Shown: positions 7,892-18,683, numbered from the stretch's first letter. The stretch is DNA of 64,000 nucleotides from Desertivirga xinjiangensis (GCF_024436435.1 NZ_JAFMZP010000002.1:434001-498000); one strand, 5' to 3'. Notes: a model not told the origin generated them from the sequence alone. Translations and numbers: made by a program.

Positions 7892-8584
7892 CTAAACTAC
7901 TCGAAACTGAAACAATGCTGAACTAGATGAATTTCCATGTTCATCTTTTGTGATTATTTTCCAATAATAGGTAGTTCCAGAAATAACTTTTATATTATTT
8001 AAAAACATATCTGGGACGTTGCTTTTATAGATCTCAGGAGAAATAGAAGTTCCAAAATATACATCATAATTGACTATGTCGTTATCAGGATCACTTCCTC
8101 TCCACCTTAATTGAATACTACCATTAAGCGCCGTTACATATTGACCAATGGGGGAATTTTGGTCCGCAGGAAAAGGTGTATAATAAATTTCACCGGGCCC
8201 AGGGTTGTAAAAATTCCATATATCACTTTGTGATTCTAATGGTGTTTTAACCGGTTTGGATATAACATACCATGAATATGGCGTATCACGCGAAAGTGTT
8301 AGCTCCAGCATTGGCACAGGAGTGTTATGTATTATCGATGTGCCAGTTGTCATGTTCTTAATAATTACATCATAGTTACTGGCATTATCGACCTGTTTCC
8401 ATGTGAATGAGATTATACTTTGTGTAGCAGATACGATTGTACTGGTTGTACAAGCTGAATTTTGGCTCGGAAACAGTAGAACCGGTTTATTGGAAATTTC
8501 CATATCGGGCTTATCTCCATCAGTTTTTTTCTTACATCCGCAAATTAACATTGTCACAAGTAATACCAATGTTCCTGTTCTCAT
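7892..8584 (-). CDS. Surface lipoprotein with fibronectin-III-like repeats
   Basis: Starts with a lipoprotein signal peptide (MRTGTLVLLVTMLICGC, Cys at about residue 17) followed by KKKTDGDKPD. The body has two beta-sandwich units with fibronectin-type patterns: SFTWKQVDNASNYDVIIKN, and QLRWRGSDPDNDIVNYDVYF followed by TYYWKIITKDEHGN. The start codon overlaps the stop of the giant FG-GAP gene by four bases (8581-8584), so translation is probably coupled and this lipoprotein is likely made together with the giant protein. An anchoring or partner role at the cell surface is inference. Confidence 0.75.
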   Translation of the reverse strand: MRTGTLVLLVTMLICGCKKKTDGDKPDMEISNKPVLLFPSQNSACTTSTIVSATQSIISFTWKQVDNASNYDVIIKNMTTGTSIIHNTPVPMLELTLSRDTPYSWYVISKPVKTPLESQSDIWNFYNPGPGEIYYTPFPADQNSPIGQYVTALNGSIQLRWRGSDPDNDIVNYDVYFGTSISPEIYKSNVPDMFLNNIKVISGTTYYWKIITKDEHGNSSSSALFQFRVV

Positions 8585-11500
8585 TTTTTTATTATTTTAA
8601 ATATACGTTGGGTATTATCAGTAGTTAATTTAAGCATGTAGACTCCAGGAATCGAGATGCTAGAAAGATCTAACTTTAAAGTATCGCCTGGGTGGTTAAA
8701 TTTTGAGGCATAAATACAGAATCCAACTGTGGAATACACATCAACCCTAACGTTACCTACAGTCTGGTAGCCTAAGTTTATATAAATTATATTTTCAAAT
8801 GGTGTCGGATATATGGTGATATCGCTAGATGAAATAACTGTCTTGTAAATAACGCCTTGGCAAGGTTTGTCAGTAGTAATTATAATATCATTTTTCCCAT
8901 CTGCAAGCTCGAGGTTAATTATGCTGTCTCGTGTTGTTTGGGATATACCATTTAACTGGATATTGTAAATAGTGCCACCTTCTAATGAAAATCTAATGTT
9001 TTTATTATCAGTGCTTAAGGTGGATATGCCGAGAGTTTTTGGCTCTGAAATAGTAAGGGTGTAGCACTGTTCATAGCTATCATTAGCAGCTACCCTAATG
9101 CAAAGCTTATAAGTGCCTGCTGCAAGGTTCTTAAATGTGGTGGCGTTATCAAATTGAACTGTATTTTTTGTCGTACCCGTAAGCGTAGCCATGTAATTTA
9201 GCTCTTGTGCTGCGGTGATGCTGATACTACCGTTATTTAAACCTCTGCATGTAGCAGTGGTAGTCGAGATAACAAAATTAGATACTGGTAAGCTTTTTAG
9301 TATGGTAATTACCCCTGGTAAGTACGAAAAGGTATAATTTGTTGAGGATGCTCCTTTAAATAAAATAGGATATGTGCCAGAAATGGAAGTGTTTGTTGCG
9401 CTGGTCTCTGCAGTAGGTTTTATGGTGATGCTTTCTTCGGTGTCTGAATTGACAAAACCGCTAGTAGTGTATGTAAAAATAGGAAGCTCTGATCCTGATA
9501 ATATGGTTTTGTCTTGTGCTTTAATGGTTAAACGAGCTGGTGTTACGATAAGTTGCCGCATTTTTTGATCAATATAAGCACCGGCCGACGTTGCTGTTAT
9601 GGTCGCTATACCCGCCCCGACAATACGAATTCTGTTTTCAACAATAATTGCAACCGCTGTATTGCTGCTGTTGAGTGTTACTGTGCTATTGGTAGGCGGT
9701 ATAATTTGAGGCTCTATATCCGCAGCTCCGTATACTACACTGGAGATTGGATTTAATACAATAGCTCTGTTTACATCGGCCGTAACTTTAAATGACTTTG
9801 ATACACTGTAACCAGCAGGATCTGTTGCGCTAATTGTTACAGTTGCTTGTTCTGTCGCATTTAATCTGGTCCCTTTACCAGGCAATTGTGAGATTTTGAA
9901 ATTTGTCGATTCGCAATTACTTGTCAATAACACATTTTTAGTATAATCAGGAATTTCGGCTGTGCCAGTTTCATCAAGTGCTAAATGCTGATCAGTAAAG
10001 GTATTTGTAATTTCCATGTCACTGGTTACTTTGATATTAACAAGTGCCGTAGCCGATGAGCTTATCGCGCCGAGATGGCCATCGCGATATCCTTTTTCGC
10101 CACCGGCAAAAGTTGTTACAAAGCCAGTTGCATCGATTTTTCTGATGCAATTGTTCCCCAAGTCGGCTACATAAACGTTTTTTTTCCCATCAACAGCTAT
10201 ACCGCTCGGGTTATTAAATCTTGCTATAGAGCCGGGGCCATCAATATATGCTCCGCCTGATGCTCTGCTTCCCGCAATGGTGGTAACTGTTCCGTCCGGA
10301 GTTATTTTAACAATAGAGGATCCACTGATAATGTAGATATCTCCATCTTGGTCAACCGTTATACCTAAAGGGTATAGGTAAGTGTCAGATTTCTTCGTTA
10401 ACAATGTAGATACTTGCCCGGATGGGGTAATTTTACGTATCGAACCATTGCCAGAATCTGCCACATAAACAATACCGTTATCATCAATTGCTACTCCACC
10501 CGGAGAACTAAAAGCAGCGTAATAACCTTGTCCGTCCTGACTGCCGTGACCATAGTAACCCGCAAAAACAGTTGAGACACCCGTCGGCGTTACTTTTGAT
10601 ATGGTTCCGCCACTCATGTCGGAAACATAGAGCGTGCCATCGGGCGCGGCCGCTATTCCCGTCGCAACACTTAATGCAGAAGCGATGTCAGAACCGGGAT
10701 ACGTGTGTCCGCTCGTGTATCTCCCGTTTCCCGCGAGGGTGGTAACATTATTTTGTGTATCTAGCTTACGCACAGAACCTGCAGTAAAGTATATATTGCC
10801 AAACGGATCGACTGCTAATTTCGAATAATTAGAAATTGCCAGGCCTGCCAAAGTGCCTTTGCCATCGGTATTGGTAGATGAACCGCTTCCGGCTAACGTT
10901 GTGACTTCACCAGATGCGCTTATCTTTCTTATTTTGGAGTTTCCCGCATCACAAATATACAGATTGCCATATACATCAAATGCTACAGAACTCGGTCTAT
11001 CAAACTTTACAGCTGCCGGATTGAGAGGGCTGGCTGAATCTTCAATCTTAATACTTACGTTTTGATTACCTATTGAGGAACAATTAAAGCTCGGGGTGCT
11101 TAAAGTAATTTTAGGATTTGTAATTGTTGAATTTATTGTTGCAAGATCGCTTAAAGTAAGGGTTTTGGCTTTGCCATCAATTAGCGTAACTTTAATAGTG
11201 TCGGCTAGGGGAGTTATAGACGTTCCTTCAGGAGTCGGTGAGCCATAAATAAACCCGCCTAAACTAACACTGCCTAGTGGAGTCTGTATTGATACAGAAC
11301 CGCTGTTTCCATTTGCAGGCACAGCGGTTATAATGGTTGGCGATACAACTTTAAAAGAAGTTGCCGGAACACCGCCAAAGCTTACCGCGGTTGTACCGTT
11401 AAAATCTGTTCCCTTAATAGTTACTACAGTTCCAGTTAGAGCGCTTTTCGGTGCAAAAGTGCTTATGGTAGGTTTGGAAGGGGTATGGGGATTATTCTGA

Positions 11501-14500
11501 TAGATAGATAATACGTAGCCCATAGAGGCAAGGATATCAGATTTGCCATCCCCATCAAGATCGCCAGTGGCTAGCGACGAAATGCTCCCGGTTATAATAT
11601 CTTCACTTGCGCTCAGTGAGTTGGAATTGAAAACACCCGGAGTACTGGTATTTCTAAATATGGAGAACCCAGTAGGTGTTGTGTAATTGTTACCCCTTGA
11701 CGCTAATATATCGGGCTTACCATCGCCGTCTATATCATTAATAATTACTTCTAATAGTTGTGATAACTTAAAGTCTACCTTGGGGGCAAAACTTATATCA
11801 GCATTAACTGAAGTGTTGCGTAGTATTGAAAAAGTACTATCTAATAGGTATGATATAATGATATCAAGCTTGCCGTCACCATCAATATCTCCCATTTTTT
11901 GGGAGATGCCGGTTAAGGTGTTGCCCGTATTTATATCGATATGGGGGGCAAATGATGTGGTTCCGATGATATTAGAAACCGATGTGTTTTTAAGTATAGA
12001 TATACTTCCGTCTGAGTTATTGGTAACAATATCCGGTTTTCCATCGTTATTAAAGTCAGCGACAGACAAATCTGTCGCGTAGGACTTGATTGGAAATTGT
12101 TTTTCAACACCGAAGGTGAACTGAACGTCGCGTGATATGTTTTGCGAAATTTTCACTGCCTTAAAATCGGCATCGGTTGAAATCATATCGGCTAAACCAT
12201 CGCCGTCTACATCGGCGACGGTTGATGGCTGATTACCGTATGATACGCCCGTAAATACGGGCAGATTAAATGAGAATGTGCCGGGTACCGAGGTGTTCTT
12301 TCGTACGCCAAAACTATTGCCAAATTCAAACGGCCCGCCTCCTTCAGCTAAAATGTCGGGTTTCCCGTCGCCGTCAACATCAATTATCTTGACATTACGA
12401 CCTACATCAAAACTAGCGGGTGGCGCAAATGATCCCGCACTAATAGGTGCTCCAGGGATAGAAATATTGCGGTGAATAAAAATCCTATGAGTATCCTGGT
12501 TACTTATTACCACCAGGTCAAGCTTTCCATCTCCATCTATATCTGCTATTACTGCTCGCTGATTGTAATTTTCGCTTCTTATATAAGCTGGAGCGTTAAA
12601 ATCATTTTCCGTAATGCTGTATTTGGAATTATAGGTAGTGTTAAAAGGCAACCATGAATTACTGATCCGTTTATTAGCATTATTTGCTACCAGTATTTGG
12701 CTATATGTACTGCTTGCCGGGACTGTTAACGTTAAACTATTAGGCGAGGGGGTGGTAACGACCTTGCTGATATTGCCTATGGTAACTGTGTTGCCCGATG
12801 GCAGTATGTTGAAGTTGTTGCCAGTTATGGTTATTTGAGAGCCAACTGCTCCTGTCAACGGACTAACTCCTGTGATTTGCGGTGAAGTTTGTACCAACGG
12901 CATAGGGTGATGGTAGACTGGCTGTATAGAATTATTGGACATCGCAGCTAAAATGTCCGGTAAATTATCTCCATCAATATCGGCGACAGCCAATGTGTGT
13001 GCTTGGTAAGGTATTTCGATATGCGCGGAGACATTAAACGCAATGTTGTTCGTATTTGTATTGTTTTTGAAAATTGATAATGTACTATGGTTGTGTTGTT
13101 TTTCGTCCGCCGTTAAAAGATCAGGCTTTCCATCGCCGTCTATATCTGCCACAGTCAGTGTGTAAGCTCTAGCTTGATTGCTATTTAACACTAAGGGACC
13201 AGCAAATGATGAACCGTTAATAACGCCTGCTGTAGACGTGTTTTTTAATATGATTAATTGATGCAGAATAATATCAAGTTTCCCGTCTTCATTAATATCT
13301 GCCAGATCAAATTCTCCGGAATGTTCAGACATCAGTACAGGCGGCTCAAAACTAAATTTTCCGTTTGCTGATGTGTTTCGAATTACTGTAATGCCATTTT
13401 TGTAAGGATAGTCGCGGTCGTAAGAGCTAATTACCAGGTCTGGTTTTCCATCTCCGTCGATATCGCCAGCCGCAAAAGCAGAAAGTGTCGGTAGATTCAG
13501 CTCCGTACTAGCTGCAAATGCGATCTTACCGACAGATGACACGTTGCGGTGTACATACAAAGATAAGCCATAACTCTGGGACGTAACGATATCGAGTTTT
13601 CCATCTGTATTTAAATCGACCAAGATCAGGCGGTTACCAAAAGTATGATAATACGAAGTGATATTTGTTCTTTTTTCGAATGCGATATTACCGGAAGTAG
13701 ATATGTTTCGCAAAACGGAAACTGTATTGATGGTTTCGTTAATAGTTATAATATCAGGCTTGCCATCACCGTCCAGATCGCCAATCTTAAAGTTTTCTAT
13801 AGCATCTCCGCCCTCAAAATCAATAGCCGCATAAAATTGCTCGGTTAGTGAGGTTACTTTTAACCCTTTGCTTCGCCATACAGATATTTTCTTTGCAGTA
13901 ATATCTGCGGTAACCATATCAGGATTGCCATCGCCGTCTATATCACTTAATTCTAGATTCATAAGTTTTTGTCCACGATAGTGGGTGTTTAGAGGTGATT
14001 CAAAATCTGATGTGCTTGTACTTGTGCTGGCGGTATAGGTTACATTAAATGGTTTTAAAGAATAGGCGGAACGGGTAGTCTCCGTATTTAATACACTAAT
14101 TGGCTTATATGTGGAACCCGGAGGTACCTGTACTACAATTTGATTGGCCGTAGCTGATATTACTTTCGCTTTAGCGGCACCAAAATGGACTATATTATAA
14201 TCAAGAGCATTTTTGTTAAAATTAGAACCATTAATTGTCACCGTGGTACCCACCGGACCGGCTAATGGAGTTATAGAACCTATAACCGGCGGATTGTTTG
14301 GATTTTTACGAAGTAGGGATACTGTATTAAAATTATTTGTTACGATGATGTCTTTTCGGCCGTCTCCATCGATATCTGCCAGAGCAACCGCCGAGGTGTT
14401 CTGCTCTATATTTATATCTAATTTAGGTGCGAACGATGAACTTGTGATAGGCCCACTAGTATAAATGTTTTTTATAACGGAAACACTTCCATCATTATAA

Positions 14501-15756
14501 TTGGGTACAGCCATATCTAATAGCCCATCGCCGTCGATGTCATCAAAAGCAATTTGATATGGCCCTTTTCCCGTTATAGTGCTAATTCGTGGTAAAAACG
14601 ACTCGCTGTCGATAATAGCGCCATTCGTAGCATTTGTTAAAATAGACAGGGTGTTGTCAGTCCTATCTACAGTTACTAATTCGAGTTTGTAGTCATTGTT
14701 AAGGTCGGCAGTTGCAATAACTGATGCACCATTGCCACATGGGAAATTAATGGGCGTTTCGAAAGACGAAGCATTCAAAGGGCCGGTATAAGTGCTTGCG
14801 TTATGTATTACAGAAACCATCCCGTACGTATTTATGCCTGCAATATCCAAGCGAGAATCACTGTCTAAATCGGCTAGCGTTATGTTTTTTAAAGGAACAC
14901 TAATGTTGTATGGGGCAGCAAATGATGCGTTGTCAAGCACTCCTTTTACTGAATTATTAAGCAAAACAGAGACTGTTGCTCCGTTGGCAGTAACAATGTC
15001 TGGCTTGCCGTCCCCATCGATATCTCCCACTGAAAGTGTTAAAGGGCCAGCGGCCGTTGCAAAGTCAATTTTTGACCCGAAAGAATCGACATTAATAGTT
15101 CCGCTTGTAGCTTTATTGGGGTATACCGATACAGTGTTCCCTAGTTTGTTGGCTACAATTAGCTCGGGTTTGCCATCGCCATCCATATCCTGTACGGCAA
15201 CAGCAATCGGGGTATTTCCAGTTGGAATATCAACTTTAGGTGAAAATGAGGTTTTGTTAACTACATTCTTAGTGGCTGTGTTACGAAAAATAGATACAGT
15301 GAAATTTATTAAGGTGTTTAGAACCACCATGTCTAGTTTTCCATCTCCATCTATATCACTCATACACACCTCCCGGGGAGAATAACCTGTGGTTAAATCT
15401 ACTTTCGGATCGAAGTCCGATGAAGTGATTGAGCTTTTACTGTCTGAAGTAGTAATAAATGGAATGGGAGAATAGCCAGTTAAACCCAATGTAGTGTTTA
15501 GCACTGAAATTGGCTTATATGTCGCTCCTATTGGAACAATGGTGGTTATTGAGGTACTTGTTGACGATATTACAGTAGCTTTTACACCTCCGAAAAATAC
15601 GTTATTGTTGGCCGCTACCGTATTAAAATACCGCCCCCAAATAGTTACGGTTGTGCCGGCGGGCCCGGATAACGGATTTACATTATTAATGTAAGGAGAC
15701 TGGGAAAATAGGGGGGTAGTAAACAATAAGAATATGTAGAGTAATAAACGCTTCAT
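8581..15756 (-). CDS. Giant T9SS-secreted FG-GAP/IPT/NHL repeat protein, 2391 residues
   Basis: Start placed at 15756, where a signal peptide begins (MKRLLLYIFLLFTTPLFSQ). Four IPT/TIG sandwiches begin near residues 20, 490, 960 and 1428 (for example SPLTGAVGSQITITGNNF). Long runs of FG-GAP/VCBS repeats between them carry the calcium-type loop D.DGDGKPD. Residues about 1580-1895 are NHL repeats (GNLYICDAGNSKIRKI), followed by BID-like and MBG-like modules (near 2070-2150). From about 2312 to the end there is a type-A T9SS sorting domain (IYPTPFENIIYINLG ... GVYMLKLTTD). This is an extracellular, probably adhesive or matrix protein exported by type IX secretion. The FG-GAP and NHL parts predict beta-propellers. 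A lipoprotein gene overlaps its stop by four bases. An in-frame start 66 bases upstream would place the signal peptide internally. Confidence 0.92.
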   Translation of the reverse strand: MKRLLLYIFLLFTTPLFSQSPYINNVNPLSGPAGTTVTIWGRYFNTVAANNNVFFGGVKATVISSTSTSITTIVPIGATYKPISVLNTTLGLTGYSPIPFITTSDSKSSITSSDFDPKVDLTTGYSPREVCMSDIDGDGKLDMVVLNTLINFTVSIFRNTATKNVVNKTSFSPKVDIPTGNTPIAVAVQDMDGDGKPELIVANKLGNTVSVYPNKATSGTINVDSFGSKIDFATAAGPLTLSVGDIDGDGKPDIVTANGATVSVLLNNSVKGVLDNASFAAPYNISVPLKNITLADLDSDSRLDIAGINTYGMVSVIHNASTYTGPLNASSFETPINFPCGNGASVIATADLNNDYKLELVTVDRTDNTLSILTNATNGAIIDSESFLPRISTITGKGPYQIAFDDIDGDGLLDMAVPNYNDGSVSVIKNIYTSGPITSSSFAPKLDINIEQNTSAVALADIDGDGRKDIIVTNNFNTVSLLRKNPNNPPVIGSITPLAGPVGTTVTINGSNFNKNALDYNIVHFGAAKAKVISATANQIVVQVPPGSTYKPISVLNTETTRSAYSLKPFNVTYTASTSTSTSDFESPLNTHYRGQKLMNLELSDIDGDGNPDMVTADITAKKISVWRSKGLKVTSLTEQFYAAIDFEGGDAIENFKIGDLDGDGKPDIITINETINTVSVLRNISTSGNIAFEKRTNITSYYHTFGNRLILVDLNTDGKLDIVTSQSYGLSLYVHRNVSSVGKIAFAASTELNLPTLSAFAAGDIDGDGKPDLVISSYDRDYPYKNGITVIRNTSANGKFSFEPPVLMSEHSGEFDLADINEDGKLDIILHQLIILKNTSTAGVINGSSFAGPLVLNSNQARAYTLTVADIDGDGKPDLLTADEKQHNHSTLSIFKNNTNTNNIAFNVSAHIEIPYQAHTLAVADIDGDNLPDILAAMSNNSIQPVYHHPMPLVQTSPQITGVSPLTGAVGSQITITGNNFNILPSGNTVTIGNISKVVTTPSPNSLTLTVPASSTYSQILVANNANKRISNSWLPFNTTYNSKYSITENDFNAPAYIRSENYNQRAVIADIDGDGKLDLVVISNQDTHRIFIHRNISIPGAPISAGSFAPPASFDVGRNVKIIDVDGDGKPDILAEGGGPFEFGNSFGVRKNTSVPGTFSFNLPVFTGVSYGNQPSTVADVDGDGLADMISTDADFKAVKISQNISRDVQFTFGVEKQFPIKSYATDLSVADFNNDGKPDIVTNNSDGSISILKNTSVSNIIGTTSFAPHIDINTGNTLTGISQKMGDIDGDGKLDIIISYLLDSTFSILRNTSVNADISFAPKVDFKLSQLLEVIINDIDGDGKPDILASRGNNYTTPTGFSIFRNTSTPGVFNSNSLSASEDIITGSISSLATGDLDGDGKSDILASMGYVLSIYQNNPHTPSKPTISTFAPKSALTGTVVTIKGTDFNGTTAVSFGGVPATSFKVVSPTIITAVPANGNSGSVSIQTPLGSVSLGGFIYGSPTPEGTSITPLADTIKVTLIDGKAKTLTLSDLATINSTITNPKITLSTPSFNCSSIGNQNVSIKIEDSASPLNPAAVKFDRPSSVAFDVYGNLYICDAGNSKIRKISASGEVTTLAGSGSSTNTDGKGTLAGLAISNYSKLAVDPFGNIYFTAGSVRKLDTQNNVTTLAGNGRYTSGHTYPGSDIASALSVATGIAAAPDGTLYVSDMSGGTISKVTPTGVSTVFAGYYGHGSQDGQGYYAAFSSPGGVAIDDNGIVYVADSGNGSIRKITPSGQVSTLLTKKSDTYLYPLGITVDQDGDIYIISGSSIVKITPDGTVTTIAGSRASGGAYIDGPGSIARFNNPSGIAVDGKKNVYVADLGNNCIRKIDATGFVTTFAGGEKGYRDGHLGAISSSATALVNIKVTSDMEITNTFTDQHLALDETGTAEIPDYTKNVLLTSNCESTNFKISQLPGKGTRLNATEQATVTISATDPAGYSVSKSFKVTADVNRAIVLNPISSVVYGAADIEPQIIPPTNSTVTLNSSNTAVAIIVENRIRIVGAGIATITATSAGAYIDQKMRQLIVTPARLTIKAQDKTILSGSELPIFTYTTSGFVNSDTEESITIKPTAETSATNTSISGTYPILFKGASSTNYTFSYLPGVITILKSLPVSNFVISTTTATCRGLNNGSISITAAQELNYMATLTGTTKNTVQFDNATTFKNLAAGTYKLCIRVAANDSYEQCYTLTISEPKTLGISTLSTDNKNIRFSLEGGTIYNIQLNGISQTTRDSIINLELADGKNDIIITTDKPCQGVIYKTVISSSDITIYPTPFENIIYINLGYQTVGNVRVDVYSTVGFCIYASKFNHPGDTLKLDLSSISIPGVYMLKLTTDNTQRIFKIIKK

Positions 15757-16247
15757 ATAAGGTTTGAGGTGTGTCTTTAAAAAAGTTAAGTGTAAAGATA
15801 TTATTTTGTGTACAAATCGCACAGCTTATAGCTCATGTAGCTGTCGAAATAAGTGCACTTTACTACAATTCTCTTCAATATTCTTTTCTAAAGCCTACCG
15901 AAATCCAATTTTTCTTTATCCAAAAAGGCAGGAATTTTTAGTCAAGTTCAAGTCTTCAAAGAAATTTCCGCATTTTCCAAGACTTTCGCCCTTCTTTATA
16001 ACCCTTCCGATATTGTGCTTGGGGCAAATTCAAGCTAATTTGCTCCATTCGCTAATGCCACCTAACTCTATGACTTCATTTTACGTCAACATACCAATCC
16101 TCGTTAATTTGATGAACTGTGTTATGTCTTGCTTTTATTATGCAACAACTGGTTGTCTATTCAGGTCGATATATGGGTAATGTTCTGCTTCCTTAGCTTC
16201 TTAAAGAATTCTTCACTACCATTCGCTTGCGAGTATTCCATTTCTTA
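15757..16247. other. 490-base interval without a convincing gene
   Basis: Holds the upstream region of the giant gene and the downstream region of phzF, both on the minus strand. On the minus strand short open stretches (for example one ending at 16175 that reads EYSQANGSEEFFKKLRKQN) look protein-like but are broken by stops. They may be gene debris; I cannot assign a family. Confidence 0.4.
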
Positions 16248-17102
16248 TTATATTTCTACGATTCGCTTACTAACTAATTGGGCGCTCCCGCCAGCGAATA
16301 AGGATGTAACCTTGCCATCAGCAATATCAAGGTCAACCTGGATCAGGCTTGGCGAAGACGGGTTCATAAAATGTCCCTGGTGAATTTGAAAGTGCTGCTT
16401 TTGATATTTAGATTGATACAAGTAGGCAGCGAGCTGCCCTGCAGCCATACCTGTTGCAGATTCTTCGGGAATACCGTAAGCCGGTGCAAACATACGCGTA
16501 GTGGAATCAGCTCCGGGTACATTGCAAAAGATGTAATAACCGATCAGTTTATGTTTTGCAGAAATGGTGGTGATCTGCAGCATGTCTGGTTTTAATGCAG
16601 ACAAAGCTTTATCGCTCGCAACTTCTAAAAGCACAAAGCGATTGCCATTATCTGATATCAGTGGCGTATACCCCGTATCGGCAATTTTTAAAGATGCAGC
16701 AACAGACATGGCGTCATCAGCATTTAGTTGGCTGAAGACAGGTGCCTTTTGCTCCATAAAAACCTCCTGACCTTTGAAGATGATTTCACGACGTCCGTCA
16801 ATCGTTTCCTTGTTTGATGTAGTTTTCTGCTCCGGTATCCTTCCGGTTTGCTTCAAATAAGCGAAGGCAGCAACCGTTGCATGGCCGCAATCGGCAATTT
16901 GCCTTACCGGTGTGAAAAAGTCAAACTTAAAGTCGGCAATAGCAGACCTGCTGATGAAGGCCGTTTCCGACAAGCCTGCTAACATTGCTATTTGTTGTTT
17001 TTGTTCAGAGGATAGGTCATCGGCATCCAGTACTACGGCTGCCGGATTTCCGCCTCTACCGCCAGTGGTAAAAGCGTTTAATATGTTTATGGCAATTTGC
17101 AT
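16248..17102 (-). CDS. PhzF-family isomerase
   Basis: 284 residues with the PhzF/diaminopimelate-epimerase-like fold signatures. These are FTTGGRGGNPAAVVLD near the N-terminus, LAGLSETAFI with the conserved catalytic Glu at residue 46, DCGHATVAAFAYL near residue 72, and EESATGMAAGQLAAYL in the second domain. PhzF of phenazine synthesis isomerises trans-2,3-dihydro-3-hydroxyanthranilate. Most family members outside phenazine clusters, including this one with no phz neighbours, have no known substrate. The length is normal for the family. Confidence 0.93.
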   Translation of the reverse strand: MQIAINILNAFTTGGRGGNPAAVVLDADDLSSEQKQQIAMLAGLSETAFISRSAIADFKFDFFTPVRQIADCGHATVAAFAYLKQTGRIPEQKTTSNKETIDGRREIIFKGQEVFMEQKAPVFSQLNADDAMSVAASLKIADTGYTPLISDNGNRFVLLEVASDKALSALKPDMLQITTISAKHKLIGYYIFCNVPGADSTTRMFAPAYGIPEESATGMAAGQLAAYLYQSKYQKQHFQIHQGHFMNPSSPSLIQVDLDIADGKVTSLFAGGSAQLVSKRIVEI

Positions 17103-17223
17103 GTTATTACATCACTTGAAATCAGCAACATTGCCTGTTCAAGTGATTTGAATAATAATTACGCTAAAGTAATATCTTATGCTACAGGCTGCGCTGAAAT
17201 TGCAGGATGTAAAGCAGGAAATC

Positions 17224-17265
17224 ATGTATGTGATTCTTTCCTTTCGCCTGATACTTTTTACATTG
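17224..17265. repeat. Dispersed element, copy 1
   Basis: A stretch containing TGTGATTCTTTCCTT, a CGCCTGATA core and a TTTTTACAT end. It recurs with small changes at 22186-22230 and 27821-27866, where it forms the downstream end of the TonB-plug gene copies. Here it stands without that gene, 30 bases from the stop of the next minus-strand gene. Confidence 0.6.
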
Positions 17266-17294
17266 TTTGTTCTTGCCAGAACGTTTTCTGAAGT

Positions 17295-18377
17295 CTAGTC
17301 TTCCACTTTCTGTAAATGATAGGTCTTTCTTAGGATCGTAACCTTGCTGCCAGCTTGCGGCTTGGCAGGTGTAAAGCTTACAAAGTCGCCATTAGCAGAC
17401 GTAACACCAGGAAGTTTAGAATAACTAATTGCATATTCGTCCAATCTTATGTTATCGAATGTTACTTTATCTCCTGAGTTAATTTTGTTCAGTAAGAAAA
17501 GCCGTCCCGAAATCGGTCCTTGAGCTTTGCAATAACAAAAGCTTATTTCCTTTGAAAACATTCCATCAGAGGTAGTTCCCCCTTGTGAATTGGAATTGAT
17601 GGAGAGTAGAACAGGTTTAGCTTGAGGAGAATACTGCGCTATAACATGTGAAACATCTTTTAGACTTTGGAGCGCGTTAGGTCCCAATTGTTGCCTCGCG
17701 ATTGCTAGTGATGAGTAGATTAATGCACTATTGTCAAATTGAATATCATAACCCATTAAGTTATCGACTTTGAAGTTGTTTTTTATCTTTTGAGTGTCTT
17801 CATCAGTTTCAATTTTGCTTATTTTGACTATTTTCTGTGCGATATATAAATTTTCGCCTTGCACGGTCGCCCTTTTCTTTCCACCCGCTTGCAAACCTGC
17901 GTTAAATACATTAACCCCGTTCGGCAGTTTTGCCCTTACCGATCCTTCTAATTCTTTAGAATAAATAATGTCAATTGAACTTACTTTTGCTGCTTCAAAA
18001 ATGACCTTTTCATTTTTAACAAGTGGCAACGAGTATAAATCCTTAACTGTTATTATCTTAATGTCTCCAAGTTCTACACTCAATTGACTGTTGGAAAATG
18101 CACCTAATCCTAGTATAGATTTAAGGGAAAGTTTTAACCCACCTAATGTTTCATTAGATAACGATTGTTGGCTTAGAGATTGGGATTCTATCAATTGTTC
18201 TGGGGGGAGTCCGGAAGTCGTTGCACCTATGCCGGCAACCCATTTTGCTCCAACAATTTGCCTGTTTGAGGGAACATTAATAAAAGTATAGCCTTTTAGA
18301 ATGCCTGTACTACCAATAGGCTGACTTATACAAACTTGGGTTACTATCGAGAAAAACAGAAGCAGAATTGATCTCAT
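17295..18377 (-). CDS. Secreted hypothetical protein, 360 residues
   Basis: Begins with a clear signal peptide (MRSILLLFFSIVTQVCISQP). The remainder is polar with Ser/Gln-rich segments and predicted beta structure. The C-terminal 80 residues (GRLFLLNKINSGDKVTFDNI ... GSKVTILRKTYHLQK) resemble gliding-motility/GldM-type or bacterial Ig-like C-terminal domains only weakly. No lipobox, T9SS sorting tail or catalytic motif is visible. It probably acts in the periplasm or outside the cell. I do not recognise the family. Confidence 0.65.
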   Translation of the reverse strand: MRSILLLFFSIVTQVCISQPIGSTGILKGYTFINVPSNRQIVGAKWVAGIGATTSGLPPEQLIESQSLSQQSLSNETLGGLKLSLKSILGLGAFSNSQLSVELGDIKIITVKDLYSLPLVKNEKVIFEAAKVSSIDIIYSKELEGSVRAKLPNGVNVFNAGLQAGGKKRATVQGENLYIAQKIVKISKIETDEDTQKIKNNFKVDNLMGYDIQFDNSALIYSSLAIARQQLGPNALQSLKDVSHVIAQYSPQAKPVLLSINSNSQGGTTSDGMFSKEISFCYCKAQGPISGRLFLLNKINSGDKVTFDNIRLDEYAISYSKLPGVTSANGDFVSFTPAKPQAGSKVTILRKTYHLQKVED

Positions 18378-18649
18378 ATGTTTTTTTCTCTAAAATAGAA
18401 ATTTTATCTTGATTGTAATTCTTTCGCAGGCTTAAAACTTTTTTGACAAGTTCCTCGGAAGGAATACCCCCAGATTTTCAATACCAGAATATTGCTTAGG
18501 TGTTCTTTTCTCAATCGGCCTTGCTTGTATTATTGTCAAATTATATAAACAGTTGTCTATTAAGCGAGTCGCATAGACCTAACCATTCGATGAAATTGTT
18601 AATCACCATCTTTCTCACCTTCCTGGAATTTCAGACCAGACAATCTCAC

Positions 18650-18683
18650 CATATTGCAGGGGCGTTCCATCCCCTGCAATATG
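18650..18683. repeat. Perfect 13-bp inverted repeat
   Basis: CATATTGCAGGGG and CCCCTGCAATATG flank an 8-base loop. On the plus strand it is followed by TACTTTG and a T6 run, giving a terminator-like form. It sits just past the stop of the minus-strand iclR fragment. No gene was seen in the rest of 18378-18694. Confidence 0.6.

Noticed and set aside
8581-15756. Regular DNA repeats inside the giant gene that could look like a repeat array, and many open frames on the opposite strand
   Set aside because: They encode D.DGDG.PD loops of FG-GAP repeats in one long frame; spacing and sequence vary as in protein repeats. The opposite-strand frames are shadows with no start signals.
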